A stretch of DNA of 64,000 nt from Nitrospirota bacterium (lineage in GTDB: Bacteria; Nitrospirota; Thermodesulfovibrionia; Thermodesulfovibrionales; JdFR-88). Position 1 is the stretch's first letter; each line of letters opens with the position of its first letter. The notes beneath the pieces were generated by a model. The model worked only from the letters and a program-made list of their open reading frames with translations. It was not told where the DNA came from and did no database searches. The stretch spans positions 124,001 through 188,000 of the forward strand of contig JAKBYX010000001.1 of assembly GCA_021840255.1 (NCBI GenBank), given 5' to 3'. Positions 17,627 to 26,681 of this stretch are shown in pieces. Position numbers and translations under genes: made by a program.

Positions 17627-18559
17627 CTAATCGGCCGGGGGGTTGAAGACGAGACTGGCGGCCCCAACGATGCCGGCTTCGTCCCCAAGGGAGGCAGGTA
17701 TTATGCTCACCTTCTGAAAAATGCTTTTGAAGGCCCTCTTGGAGGCCTCCTTTATCGCCTCATCCACATATATGTTCCAGGAGCCTATCAGACCGCCCGC
17801 CAGTATTATGGCATCGGGGCTCGTGATATTTATTATATTTGAGATGCCCACCCCCAGGTATCTTCCGGCCTCCCTGAGAACTTCCCTTGAAAGGCTGTCG
17901 CCCTCCTCAAAAGCGGCCTTGTAGACGTCTTCCGGGGTTATGCGGTATATCTTGCCCTCGCAGCATTCCCTGAGCAGGCTCTCGGCCCCGCCTTCCAGGG
18001 CTTCTATAACAGAGGCGATTATGGCGCGCGCGGAGGCGAACAACTCCAGGCACCCGTTGTTGCCGCAAAAACATTTCTTCCCGTCGGCCACTATGCTCAT
18101 ATGCCCCACCTCAGCGGCCATCTTGAGGAGTTTCCCTCCGTATATTATGCCCCCGCCTATGCCGGTGCCCAGGGTCATCAAGACAAAATTTTTAAAATTC
18201 CTGCCAGCGCCGGCGCAGGCCTCCCCAAGGGCGGCGGCGTTCGCGTCATTTTCCACATAAACGGGGACGGGATAATGAAAATCATTGAAGGAAAACCCCG
18301 TGAGAGGCGGTATATTGGGGGAGATCATTATCCTTTTCTCCGGGCGGTCAAGCACCCCGGCAACCCCTATCCCTATGCCCTCCACCTCCGGGGACATCAG
18401 CTGGTCAATGGCATTTTTCAACAGCTGGATGACGTCCCCTCCGGCAAGGCCGGTAGACGGTTCCTTGATCTTTTTTACGACCTGCCCCTCCCGGGTAATG
18501 AGGGCGGCGCGGAGATTGGTTCCCCCGAGGTCGACACCTATGGCATATGGTTTGGACAT
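17627..18559 (-). CDS. ROK-family glucokinase-like sugar kinase
   Basis: A 310 aa ROK kinase with IGVDLGGTNLRAALI (phosphate-binding loop 1), VENDANAAALGE with the catalytic Asp, LGTGIGGGIIYGG, and the zinc motif GHMSIVADGKKCFCGNNGCLE (His plus CxCxxxxC). No N-terminal DNA-binding domain is present, so this is a kinase and not a repressor; glucose or a related hexose is the likely substrate. It is the first gene of a long minus-strand run leading into lepA and could supply glucose 6-phosphate from the alpha-glucan enzymes encoded at 4.8-8.1 kb, though that link is inference. Confidence 0.9.
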   Translation of the reverse strand: MSKPYAIGVDLGGTNLRAALITREGQVVKKIKEPSTGLAGGDVIQLLKNAIDQLMSPEVEGIGIGVAGVLDRPEKRIMISPNIPPLTGFSFNDFHYPVPVYVENDANAAALGEACAGAGRNFKNFVLMTLGTGIGGGIIYGGKLLKMAAEVGHMSIVADGKKCFCGNNGCLELFASARAIIASVIEALEGGAESLLRECCEGKIYRITPEDVYKAAFEEGDSLSREVLREAGRYLGVGISNIINITSPDAIILAGGLIGSWNIYVDEAIKEASKRAFKSIFQKVSIIPASLGDEAGIVGAASLVFNPPAD

Positions 18560-18741
18560 GGTTTTTTCTTTGCTTTTCTTTTACGCGCTTAGATCAGCAC
18601 TGAAGATAAATAATTTTAACACAAGCCCCCGCCGGTGTAAAGACGGGAGCCTGCGGGCCTGCATCATGAGGAGAAAACTGTCTGCCGCGATCTGGCGGCG
18701 GCGGTCCCCGGCTGAAACGGGCATCTTGTGGTAACCTTTTT

Positions 18742-19653
18742 GTGGATATGGAACAGGCTGGCATAAAAGAGCTGGAGCTTTTAAGGGAAGAGGTGAAGCG
18801 CCTGAGGATCATGCTTTCACACTCCACGCCCACCCTTGAGGCGCTCCTTAAAAGAAGGGGGTTCCTCATATACAAAAAGGCCCCGTCCGATGACCTGCTC
18901 ATGCCGGCAGAGGAGAAGCGCCTGGAAGGCTGGTATGAGGCCATGAAGCGCTACTCCTTCAGGCTTTTCCTGCGGGACGTAATAAAGCACCAGGCTGGTT
19001 TTACGGTAGAGGGGATCACCCGTTACTCAACGGCCGGCGTCACCGGCGGGTACACACGGTATCTTGCAGAAGCCGGCGTCCTGGAGGAAGAAGACGGCCG
19101 TTACCGCCTGAAAAGGAAAAAGGGCATTCGCCCCGGCAGCCTCCGGGAGGTAAAAAGTTTCGGGACGACGCTTGAGTGGTTCACCGCCCAAGTCCTGCTT
19201 CATGAGTTCCAGGCCCAGGCCGAATGGGGCGTAAAACTCAAAAAAAAATCCGGCTCCGGACAGGGGGTGGGCGGAGACTATGACGTGCTGGCAAGGGTGG
19301 ACGGGATGCTTTTATATATGGAGGTAAAGTCCTCACCTCCGAAACAGATATATCCCAGCGAGATAAGGGCCTTTCTGGAAAGGGCCAGGGGACTTGCCCC
19401 GGACATCTCGGTATTTTTCATGGACACCGAACTGAGGATGAAGGACAAGATAGTCCCCATGTTCGAAGAAGCCCTGCCGCCTTCAGGACCGCGCCCGGCA
19501 AGACTTTACAAGGAGCTTTTCCGGATCGGGGACGATATGTTCATAATAAACGCGAAGGGCTCGGTGGCCATGAACCTGGAAAGGGTTCTGGGCCATCACT
19601 TCGGCAGCCACCGCCCCCCCGCTTTAAGGCAGAACAAGACAGAAAAAAACTAA
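18742..19653 (+). CDS. Winged-helix plus PD-(D/E)XK nuclease-like protein
   Basis: A 303 aa protein with three parts. A coiled coil (about 3-25) is followed by a small helical domain with winged-helix features (about 70-125: an ITRYSTAGVTGGYTRYL turn, then EEEDGRYRLKRK as the wing). A C-terminal domain carries E145, GGDYDVLARV with D181, then LYMEVKSSP with E194-x-K196, the spacing of a PD-(D/E)XK metal-dependent nuclease. It may bind and cut, or sense, nucleic acid; the family is not recognised. The GTG at 18742 and the ATG at 18748 are both possible starts, without a good Shine-Dalgarno. Normal base composition and a place among housekeeping genes suggest a resident gene. Confidence 0.75.
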   Translation: MDMEQAGIKELELLREEVKRLRIMLSHSTPTLEALLKRRGFLIYKKAPSDDLLMPAEEKRLEGWYEAMKRYSFRLFLRDVIKHQAGFTVEGITRYSTAGVTGGYTRYLAEAGVLEEEDGRYRLKRKKGIRPGSLREVKSFGTTLEWFTAQVLLHEFQAQAEWGVKLKKKSGSGQGVGGDYDVLARVDGMLLYMEVKSSPPKQIYPSEIRAFLERARGLAPDISVFFMDTELRMKDKIVPMFEEALPPSGPRPARLYKELFRIGDDMFIINAKGSVAMNLERVLGHHFGSHRPPALRQNKTEKN

Positions 19654-19841
19654 ACGAACTTCGCCTTTACGCGCCCGGCATAACCCGAGATGCCTTCCCT
19701 GGCGTCGTCCAGGGTGGTAAGTATCTTCCTCCTGGTTTTTTCCCCGGAACGCGGAGCAAACAACAGAGCCACCCCGGCTCCAAGCAGCCCTCCAAGAGTG
19801 AATGAAACTAACATGCCGCCAGCGCTTTTCCTGTTCATCAT
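19650..19841 (-). CDS. YtxH-like small membrane protein
   Basis: 63 aa. A glycine-rich hydrophobic segment (SFTLGGLLGAGVALLFAPRSG, about 12-32) is followed by a basic amphipathic tail, the signature of YtxH/gas-vesicle-like stress proteins. AGGAGG 6-7 nt before the first ATG supports the start. Its stop overlaps that of the convergent nuclease-like gene. Members of this family are usually linked to general stress; no specific role can be given here. Confidence 0.8.
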   Translation of the reverse strand: MMNRKSAGGMLVSFTLGGLLGAGVALLFAPRSGEKTRRKILTTLDDAREGISGYAGRVKAKFV

Positions 19842-19935
19842 GTGGACCTCCTTTTTTGGCCCTTTTACCGTTTTTAAGATTTTTGTTTTTTGCTTTACTT
19901 TGCTTTGAGAAAGAAAAAGGGGGAAAGTTAAAACC

Positions 19936-20550
19936 TTACAGCGCGTCTTCCGGGGAGCTTATCTCCCCCGCCCTTATACGTTTGATTATATCAAAAGAAG
20001 CCAGCCTCTTGAAGAGGCGTTTTCTCGAGGCGGGGGAAAGGTCTTTGTCTTTGAGGGCCTTTTGCCTGAGCCTGGAGAGCCCCTTTAAATAACCTGAAAA
20101 TTGAGTCCCGTAGAATTTTCGGATCTCCAGCCGTATGGACTTGCTCATCGCGGGGCTTGCGCCGGACGTGCTTACAGCTATCATGAGAGGCCCCCTCCTT
20201 ACGACCGAAGGCACGATGAAGCTGGACCGGGCTTCCCCGGAGGCCACGTTCACGGGAATGCCCAAACCGTGCGCCAGTGAGGCTATCTTTTCATTTTCCG
20301 CGTGACTGTCCGTGGCGGAAAAGACAAGGAAGGCCCCCTTCAACTCATTCTTGCCGCAACCCCGCGGAAAATGCCTGATAAGACCATTTTCATTCAGTCT
20401 GGACAGGACGGGGGTAAGCCGTGGGCTATAGACCCATACCAGGGCGCCTGCCCTGAGGAGAGGCCCAACCTTCCTCTGGGCGACCCTCCCGCCGCCCACG
20501 ACGATACATTTTTTCCCCTTCAGATCAAGGAAAGCCGGGTAGAGGGACAT
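19936..20550 (-). CDS. Precorrin-2 dehydrogenase / sirohydrochlorin ferrochelatase-type protein
   Basis: 204 aa, matching the N-terminal (Met8-like) module of siroheme synthase without the C-terminal methyltransferase. LYPAFLDLKGKKCIVVGGG and RVAQRKV form the NAD-binding start, and VSTSGASPAMSKSIRLEI is the conserved loop of the dehydrogenase/chelatase active site. The reaction would be precorrin-2 oxidation to sirohydrochlorin and possibly iron insertion, towards siroheme or heme d1/alternative heme. AGGAGG lies 14-19 nt before the ATG. It follows bamD on the same strand. Confidence 0.9.
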   Translation of the reverse strand: MSLYPAFLDLKGKKCIVVGGGRVAQRKVGPLLRAGALVWVYSPRLTPVLSRLNENGLIRHFPRGCGKNELKGAFLVFSATDSHAENEKIASLAHGLGIPVNVASGEARSSFIVPSVVRRGPLMIAVSTSGASPAMSKSIRLEIRKFYGTQFSGYLKGLSRLRQKALKDKDLSPASRKRLFKRLASFDIIKRIRAGEISSPEDAL

Positions 20551-20591
20551 TTTTGTTCCAGGAGGACAAAATCTTTATTGTGTCCGGACAA

Positions 20592-21410
20592 TTACTTCTT
20601 GTTTTCAGCAGATTTCCCGGTATCCGATTTTCCGATATACGATTTGCCGGTGTACAGGGCTTCCAGGATGGGATTTTTTTTGACTTTGGCCGCATAAACG
20701 CTGTCCGGCCAGTTCTTTTCCAACTGCGAGAGGAAAAGTCCGGCCTTGGCTTTGTCTCCCAGAACCTGACAGGAGAAAGCCGCGCGATAATACACTTCCG
20801 GCATCTTGACGAAATCGGGATAATCCGCCATGATCCCCTCGAACCGTCCCAGCGCCCCCCGGTAAGCCCTTTTATCAAAATAAAAATCGCCCACCATTAA
20901 CTCGTAGCGGGCCATTATGTACCTGCACCTGCTTATATGCATATCCACCGAGTCCTTGTAGGGGTTCCTCGGATAGAGGGCCTCCAGCCTGCGGAACTCG
21001 TCAAGCGCCTTTTTTGCCGCTCCATAACCTCTGTCATATCCCTGCACCTGGCTGAAATAGATCATCGCGATCTGGTACTGGGCATAAGGCGCATACATGT
21101 GGTCCGGGTACATTGCCAGGAATTTCCTGTATGCCTCTATGGCAGTGTCCGGCTCATCCTGTTTTTGGTAGCAGTCCCCTATCCTCAGGGCTGCAAGGGG
21201 GGCTATCTGGCCGGAGGCGTCCCTGGTCTTTACGACCATAAAAAGCTTTATCGCCTTGTCATAGTCCTTTTTATCAAAAAGGGCGTTAGCCCTGGCAAAC
21301 GAATTGCCCGCATTGAATGGCTGGTCCTTTACTATCTGTTTTTTTGCGCATGCGGACAAAACCAGCAGAACCATGAAAAACGGGAACGCCAAGTAAAGGA
21401 TTTTTCTCAT
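20592..21410 (-). CDS. bamD: Outer membrane assembly lipoprotein BamD
   Basis: From the ATG at 21410 the protein is 272 aa and begins with a lipoprotein signal (MRKILYLAFPFFMVLLVLSAC, cleavage before Cys21). Five TPR-like repeats follow, including DKKDYDKAIKLFM and FLAMYPDHMYAPYAQYQIAMI, typical of BamD (YfiO), which helps BamA insert beta-barrel proteins. The open frame extends 26 codons upstream, but that would bury the signal peptide, so 21410 is preferred. The C-terminus carries an imperfect GKS repeat (TGKSYIGKSDTGKS). Divergent from pilM. Confidence 0.88.
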   Translation of the reverse strand: MRKILYLAFPFFMVLLVLSACAKKQIVKDQPFNAGNSFARANALFDKKDYDKAIKLFMVVKTRDASGQIAPLAALRIGDCYQKQDEPDTAIEAYRKFLAMYPDHMYAPYAQYQIAMIYFSQVQGYDRGYGAAKKALDEFRRLEALYPRNPYKDSVDMHISRCRYIMARYELMVGDFYFDKRAYRGALGRFEGIMADYPDFVKMPEVYYRAAFSCQVLGDKAKAGLFLSQLEKNWPDSVYAAKVKKNPILEALYTGKSYIGKSDTGKSAENKK

Positions 21411-21605
21411 CAGTCTATTAAAGCCCACAAAAAAGCAAAGAGTCAAGCCGCCAAAGAGCGTTAGGCCGCATATTGTGATAAAAATCACTTAAAAATAGGG
21501 CCTTCCCAGCCAACTTTAAACTAAAATATTAATTAACCGATTTGAAGCCCGTATAAAATATTGACAATTGTTGACTTTTAAATTTTTTTCTGTAAATATA
21601 AGCAT

Positions 21606-22658
21606 ATGTTTTTAGGGGGCAAGACATCCTTCGGGCTCGACATCGGCTCCAGTTATATTAAAGCTGTTCAGCTTAAAGAGAAGCGGGGCGGATACGAGTT
21701 GGAGCTTTTCGATATGGTGCACCTGCCTCCGGAGCTCATCGTGGACGGCTCCATCATAGATTCCATCCGTTTGGTGGAAGCCTTAAGGCAGCTCGTCAAA
21801 AAAGCCAGGATAAAGACAAAGAACGCGATTATCGGCATTGCGGGCCATGCCTCCGTGATAATAAGGCGCATATCCCTGCCGGAGATGACCGAAGAGGAGC
21901 TTGAGGAATCGATCAAGTTCGAGGCTGAGCAGTACGTGCCATTTGATATCGAGGATGTCAGTGTGGATTTCCAGATACTTGGCCCCAAAGAGGAGCCGGG
22001 GCAGATGGACGTAATGCTTGTGGCCGTCAAAAAAGACATTATCAATGAATATGTCACGGTGGTTAGGGAAGCCGGGCTTGTTCCAGCCGCTGTCGATATA
22101 AACGCCTTCGCCCTGAGCAACATGCATGAGATGAACTACGAGATAGAGGCGGGCCGGAACATAGCCCTGATAAACCTGGGGTCGCGCACCATCAATTTGA
22201 ACGTTGTAAAAAATGGGATATCCGTTTTCACCAGGGACAGCTCCGTAGGCGCAAATACCGTGACCGAGGCGCTGCAAAAAGAATTTCACCTGACATATGA
22301 AAACGCGGAGAAGCTGCTGAGGGGAGAAGAGGCTGAAGGGACAAGCCCCGAAGCCGCTTTTGAGGTGATGCTTGCGGCCTACGAGGAGATATTGGTGGAG
22401 ATCTCGCGCTCTCTGGAATATTTCCAGACCACCACCATGCACGAAGAGACCAATAAGGTCATACTCTCCGGGGGCGGCGCCCTCCTCAGGGATTTCCCGA
22501 AGGCCCTGGCCAAAAAGACCGGGGTTGAGGTCAGTCTCGCCGAACCGTTCAGGAACGTCTCCATACCCAAGAGGTTTGACAGGGCGATGCTGGAGGAAAT
22601 CGGGCCTATAGCCGGGGTGGCGGTGGGCCTTGCCATGAGAAGGCCCGACGACAGATGA
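21606..22658 (+). CDS. pilM: Type IV pilus assembly ATPase-like protein PilM
   Basis: A 350 aa actin-like cytosolic protein. The N-terminus FGLDIGSSYIKAVQLKEK is the PilM phosphate-1 motif, and IALINLGSRTINLNVVK and VILSGGGALLRDFP are the later nucleotide-binding blocks. PilM binds the N-terminus of PilN and links the pilus alignment complex to the cytosol. First gene of pilMNOPQ; the next gene overlaps it by 4 nt. A TTGACT box at 21571-21576 is followed by a weak AT-rich -10, and no Shine-Dalgarno precedes the ATG, so the mRNA may be nearly leaderless. Confidence 0.94.
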   Translation: MFLGGKTSFGLDIGSSYIKAVQLKEKRGGYELELFDMVHLPPELIVDGSIIDSIRLVEALRQLVKKARIKTKNAIIGIAGHASVIIRRISLPEMTEEELEESIKFEAEQYVPFDIEDVSVDFQILGPKEEPGQMDVMLVAVKKDIINEYVTVVREAGLVPAAVDINAFALSNMHEMNYEIEAGRNIALINLGSRTINLNVVKNGISVFTRDSSVGANTVTEALQKEFHLTYENAEKLLRGEEAEGTSPEAAFEVMLAAYEEILVEISRSLEYFQTTTMHEETNKVILSGGGALLRDFPKALAKKTGVEVSLAEPFRNVSIPKRFDRAMLEEIGPIAGVAVGLAMRRPDDR

Positions 22659-23269
22659 TAAGAATTAACCTCCTGCAGCACAAGAGGCGGAAAAAGGGAA
22701 AGAAGGTCCCTTCTTTCATCACGGCCGGCCTTGGCCTCCTTCTCCTGGCAATTATCGTGACCTTCTATTTCGATTATTCAATGAAGGGCAGGCTCTCCTC
22801 GCTGGCGCAGCAGAAGGCCGGCAACGACAACAAGATAGCGATGCTTCAATCGAAGATCGCTGAAGTCCAGAACTTCGAAAAATTAAACACCAAGTTCAAG
22901 GAAAGAAAGCAGATAATCGAGCAGTTGAGGCAAAACCAGGCCCTCCCGGTAAAGATACTGGATGAGATAAGCACCAGGCTTACTGACGGGGTCTGGCTCA
23001 ATTCGCTGAACATATCTCCTGCGCCGGCGCTCCCGGCAAAGGTACAAAGGGGCCCCAAAACCGCACAGCCGGCTGGGGGCGCCATCTCCGATAATATCCA
23101 GATGAGCGGCTTCGGATACACCAACGACGACATAGTGCAGTTCGTGCAGACCCTAAAGGCTTCTTCGCTTTTTACCGATGTATACCTTATAGGCACATCC
23201 AAGACCTCGATCAGCGGGGTGGAGGCCTACAGTTTCAGCCTGACCATGAAGGTGAAGGGGAATGGCTAA
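22655..23269 (+). CDS. pilN: Type IV pilus assembly protein PilN
   Basis: 204 aa. The short cytosolic N-terminus MIRINLLQHKRRKKGK contains the INLL motif that docks into PilM; one membrane helix (about 20-43) is followed by a coiled coil (SLAQQKAGNDNKIAMLQSK) and a periplasmic ferredoxin-like domain with DGVWLNSLNI. It pairs with PilO in the inner-membrane alignment complex. It overlaps pilM by 4 nt and pilO by 8 nt, so the operon is translationally coupled. Confidence 0.94.
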   Translation: MIRINLLQHKRRKKGKKVPSFITAGLGLLLLAIIVTFYFDYSMKGRLSSLAQQKAGNDNKIAMLQSKIAEVQNFEKLNTKFKERKQIIEQLRQNQALPVKILDEISTRLTDGVWLNSLNISPAPALPAKVQRGPKTAQPAGGAISDNIQMSGFGYTNDDIVQFVQTLKASSLFTDVYLIGTSKTSISGVEAYSFSLTMKVKGNG

Positions 23270-23849
23270 GATCAAAAACCTCGAGACCCTTGGGAAGCCT
23301 GCGCGCATCGCCGTTATCGTTGTGCCGGCGCTGATTTACTCGATAATTTTCACGCTGCTTCTGCTTGTCCCCAAGAACAGACAGATAAAGGCGCAGACGG
23401 CCGCCATATCGGCCCAGGAAGACGAAATAGCCAGGACCGAAGGAATGGCCTCCAAATTGAATTTGCTCAAGCAGGAAAATGCAATGCTCAGAGAGCGGCT
23501 TCAGGCCTTGGGCGAGCAGCTGCCGGAGGAAAAAGAGGTCTCGCAATTGCTGGCCCAGGTCTCGGACGCGGGTATGCGCGCGGGGCTGCAGATAATATCC
23601 TGGAAGCCCGGCGTGAGGAAACTCCACCCAAGCAAAATAGTGTGGGAGGTGCCGGTAAACGTCGCCATGACGGGCAGCTATCACCGCCTGGGCAATTTCT
23701 TCAGCGCCCTGACCAGCCTCAAGCGCATCGTGAACATCGCGGACATTACCATGAGCGGCCCCAGGCCAAACGGCAACGAGGCCATATTGAACATAAGTTT
23801 CACGGCACTTACCTTCACGGCGGCGGAGCCCGGGGGGCTGTCCAAATAA
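23262..23849 (+). CDS. pilO: Type IV pilus assembly protein PilO
   Basis: 195 aa with a basic cytosolic start, one membrane helix (about 17-38), a coiled coil (SAQEDEIARTEGMASKLNLL) and a periplasmic domain with the family motif GSYHRLGNFFSALTSLKRIV. It forms a heterodimer with PilN and contacts PilP. Its stop codon overlaps the pilP ATG (TAATG). Confidence 0.94.
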   Translation: MAKIKNLETLGKPARIAVIVVPALIYSIIFTLLLLVPKNRQIKAQTAAISAQEDEIARTEGMASKLNLLKQENAMLRERLQALGEQLPEEKEVSQLLAQVSDAGMRAGLQIISWKPGVRKLHPSKIVWEVPVNVAMTGSYHRLGNFFSALTSLKRIVNIADITMSGPRPNGNEAILNISFTALTFTAAEPGGLSK

Positions 23850-24421
23850 TGCCAGCGCAGACGGCAAAAACAAAAAAGAAAAAGCTTTTTCATTTTCTCC
23901 TTACCCCTGCGTTAGGCGCGGCGCTTGCCCTGCCTTTCCTGGCGGCGCTCTCCTGCCCGGCACATGGGGCGGACAAAGCCCCTGTGCAGAATACCGCCTT
24001 ACAGAAGACGGGACAGGGCCAGCTCCAGAACACGCCCCAGCCGCAGAAAAACCCTGAAGACGAGACATATACATACCAGTCAGGCGGCAGGCGGGACCCC
24101 TTTTTGTCCCTCATATACACCGCCCAGCAGGCGCAGAAGAAAAAGAGCGTCCTTGGCCGCCCGCCTCTTGAGCAGTACGCGGTATCGGACTTCATGCTGG
24201 AGGCGGTCGTTACCAGGGCGGGGTTGCCCTCCTATGCGCTGGTAAGGCTGCCCAACGGCAAGGATTACATTCTGAACGTAGGCGCAAAAGTCGGGATCAA
24301 CGGCGGGAGAGTGACAAAGATCGGCCGGGATTACATCGTGGTGAGAGAGACCACGGCTGATTTCAAGGGGAGACGCTCCGCCCATAAAATAATACTGAAG
24401 CTCCGCAAGCAGGAGGAATAA
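23849..24421 (+). CDS. pilP: Type IV pilus assembly lipoprotein PilP
   Basis: 190 aa from the ATG that overlaps the pilO stop; the open frame runs further upstream, but only inside pilO. A basic start and hydrophobic stretch end at LAALSC, a plausible lipobox. A Gln/Pro-rich linker follows, with GGRRDPFLSLI at about residue 80, then the C-terminal beta domain (YALVRLPNGKDYILNVGAKVG) that binds the N-terminal domains of PilQ. It bridges the PilNO complex and the secretin. Confidence 0.9.
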   Translation: MPAQTAKTKKKKLFHFLLTPALGAALALPFLAALSCPAHGADKAPVQNTALQKTGQGQLQNTPQPQKNPEDETYTYQSGGRRDPFLSLIYTAQQAQKKKSVLGRPPLEQYAVSDFMLEAVVTRAGLPSYALVRLPNGKDYILNVGAKVGINGGRVTKIGRDYIVVRETTADFKGRRSAHKIILKLRKQEE

Positions 24422-24423
24422 AG

Positions 24424-26640
24424 ATGAGAGCCGTAAAACTGAAACAAACATTAGTCCTTTTTTTCATAGCAGCAGCGCTGCTGGCGCTGGGGCCCTTCCC
24501 TGCGGTGAATTCCTGCCGCGCGGAGGCAGCCACCATAAAAACAGTCGAAATTAAGGACTACCTGCTGCGGATAGCGATAGACGGCCCCTTCACTTACACC
24601 ATGTATAACACGGACCCATATAAGGTCACAGTCGAGTTCCCCGGGGTTTCCGCCGGCTCCTCCGCCGGACAGTTGAACCCAAAGGTAAAGGGGATAACCT
24701 CGGTCAACGTGGCCAACAGCAGCAAGGGCGCCACGATCCAGATACTGCTGGACAGCCCCGCAATCGTAAAACCGAGGCTTGATTCCGGGGTGTTCGAGCT
24801 TGTTGTTCAGTCTTCGGGGCAATCTCCCCGGGCTTCAGGGGCGCATACCTCGCAAAACGCGCCCGCCTCAAATGGCGCCGCCGATCCGAAACCGCAGGCT
24901 GGTTCATATGCCTCGATCTCTAACGCCGCATCCTCTGGTACGAAAACCGCCATTAAGGAGGCCAGGCAGCCCAGAGGAAAAGAACAAAAAATCCAGGAAG
25001 ACCCGGTCCCGGACGTAAAGGCCACCGGCCTGACCTCATTGAGGTTCGAGCGCAAGGCCGGCTCGGTAGAGCTGGTTATCACCGGAAACGGCACTTTAAA
25101 ACCCCATATCTTTTCATTGCCGCACCGTATCATCATAGACCTTTACGGCATCAGGAAGGCTGCTCCCAAACCTGAAGGGATCGTTTCGCCGGTCAGGGCC
25201 ATCAGGTCCGGCTCTTACCCCGGAAAGCTCCGGCTCGTCATAGACATAAAGAAGCATACCCAGTATCAGGCCATGTCCGTGGGCGACACCCTGCGGATAG
25301 TAATGCCGGTTGCCGGAAAAGAAACAACGCCCGCAGCGGTTTCCGCGACGCCTGGACAGCAGCCCGCGCTGGAGAATGCCTCCGCCTCGTCCGGTCCGGT
25401 CCCGAAACCGGGGCAGAAGATATCGCTTCGCTTCGAGAATGCCAATATAGTGCCTATCTTCATGCTTTTGGGAAAGGTTGGCGGCTATAATGTGGTAGTG
25501 TCCCCCAGTGTCCAGGGCACTATAACGCTTAGCCTGAAGGATGTGCCGTGGCAACAGGCCCTGGACATACTGCTTAATACCTTCAGCCTGGGCAAAGAGA
25601 TAGACGGCAATGTTATGACCATCGCACCTCTGAGCCAGTTCTCCGCATGGGACAGGGCAAAGGAGCAGCTCCAGAAAAGCACGCAGAGCGCCGAGAATAC
25701 CGTCCAGGAGGTCATAAAACTCAACTATGCCTCTGCCGCGGACGTCACCGGGGACATAAACAGCGCGAAACTTCTTAGTCCGCGCGGCAACATTACCACG
25801 GATGCCCGCACCAACACCCTCATAATAAAAGATATCCCGTCCCAGATCGACAGGATAAAAGACCTGATAAGGATCATAGATGTAGCCAAGCCCCAGGTGA
25901 TGATAGAGGCCCAGATAGTGGAAGTGGACAGCTCCTACACGCAAAACCTTGGCGTAAGGTGGGGTGGCACGCAGAATATCGCCAGCTCTGCCGGTGCGAC
26001 CATACCCTTCGGGCAGCCGGGCTTCCAGCAAAGCTTCAATTTCTCAGCCAATACACCAGTTGCGACCGCCGGGGCCACCGCGGGCTCCCCCACATCTCCA
26101 GTCGGGGCCGCGGCCTTCGCTCTTGGCACCGCCAACGCCCTTTCGCTTCAGCTTTCGCTTGAGGCCCTTGAAACCGTGAACCACGCAAAGAGCCTTGCAA
26201 ACCCAAGGGTCCTCACCATAGACAACGAGTCCGCAACCATACAGCAGGGCACGAGCATACCGGTCCAGACCACAACGGCGGCCGGGACCACCACCCAGTT
26301 CGTAAACGCAAACCTTAATCTTACGGTCACCCCGAGGATCGCGCCTAACGGTTATGTGCAGCTTAAGGTCACGGCTGCAAACGACAGCCTTGGCCAGCTC
26401 ACGCCGCAGGGATACGCGATAAACAGGAAAAACGTTAACACGCAGGCATTGGTGAAAAGCGGAGACACCCTCGTCATAGGCGGTATATACACGACAAACG
26501 AAAACAGTTCAGTGTCCGGCGTACCGTTCCTGGACAAGATACCTCTTCTGGGCGCGCTCTTCAGGACCAGGACTTTAAACGGGCCTAACCCCTCGGAGCT
26601 GCTTATCCTTATAACGCCAAGGATAGTAAAGAACATGTAA
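24424..26640 (+). CDS. pilQ: Type IV pilus secretin PilQ
   Basis: 738 aa. A signal peptide (about 1-35) is followed by two AMIN domains that bind peptidoglycan (about 37-125 and 200-300), an STN domain with LRFENANIVPIFMLLGKVGG, a secretin N0/N1-type domain with the DARTNTLIIKDIP motif, and the C-terminal secretin barrel with PRVLTIDNESATIQQG. It ends with LLILITPRIVKNM, near the usual secretin C-terminus. It forms the outer membrane gate for the pilus. The ATG is 2 nt after the pilP stop, and AGGAGGAATAAAG supplies the ribosome binding site. An 18-residue Ala/Pro/Thr-rich insertion lies within the barrel region around residue 545. Confidence 0.95.
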   Translation: MRAVKLKQTLVLFFIAAALLALGPFPAVNSCRAEAATIKTVEIKDYLLRIAIDGPFTYTMYNTDPYKVTVEFPGVSAGSSAGQLNPKVKGITSVNVANSSKGATIQILLDSPAIVKPRLDSGVFELVVQSSGQSPRASGAHTSQNAPASNGAADPKPQAGSYASISNAASSGTKTAIKEARQPRGKEQKIQEDPVPDVKATGLTSLRFERKAGSVELVITGNGTLKPHIFSLPHRIIIDLYGIRKAAPKPEGIVSPVRAIRSGSYPGKLRLVIDIKKHTQYQAMSVGDTLRIVMPVAGKETTPAAVSATPGQQPALENASASSGPVPKPGQKISLRFENANIVPIFMLLGKVGGYNVVVSPSVQGTITLSLKDVPWQQALDILLNTFSLGKEIDGNVMTIAPLSQFSAWDRAKEQLQKSTQSAENTVQEVIKLNYASAADVTGDINSAKLLSPRGNITTDARTNTLIIKDIPSQIDRIKDLIRIIDVAKPQVMIEAQIVEVDSSYTQNLGVRWGGTQNIASSAGATIPFGQPGFQQSFNFSANTPVATAGATAGSPTSPVGAAAFALGTANALSLQLSLEALETVNHAKSLANPRVLTIDNESATIQQGTSIPVQTTTAAGTTTQFVNANLNLTVTPRIAPNGYVQLKVTAANDSLGQLTPQGYAINRKNVNTQALVKSGDTLVIGGIYTTNENSSVSGVPFLDKIPLLGALFRTRTLNGPNPSELLILITPRIVKNM

Positions 26641-26649
26641 TGGGACCCG

Positions 26650-26681
26650 CCCCTGCCCTCCGTCAAAAGGAGGCGCAGGGG
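26650..26681 (+). terminator. Probable terminator of the pil operon
   Basis: A hairpin with arms CCCCTGCCCTCC (26650-26661) and GGAGGCGCAGGGG (26669-26681) pairs over 12 bp with one bulged C, 10 nt after the pilQ stop. The expected T-run is displaced: a C-tract and then TTTTT come about 20 nt later, so termination may be weak or Rho-assisted. Confidence 0.55.

Noticed and set aside
23642-23848. Longer upstream start for pilP
   Set aside because: The extension is inside pilO in another frame; the TAATG overlap and the signal peptide support 23849.
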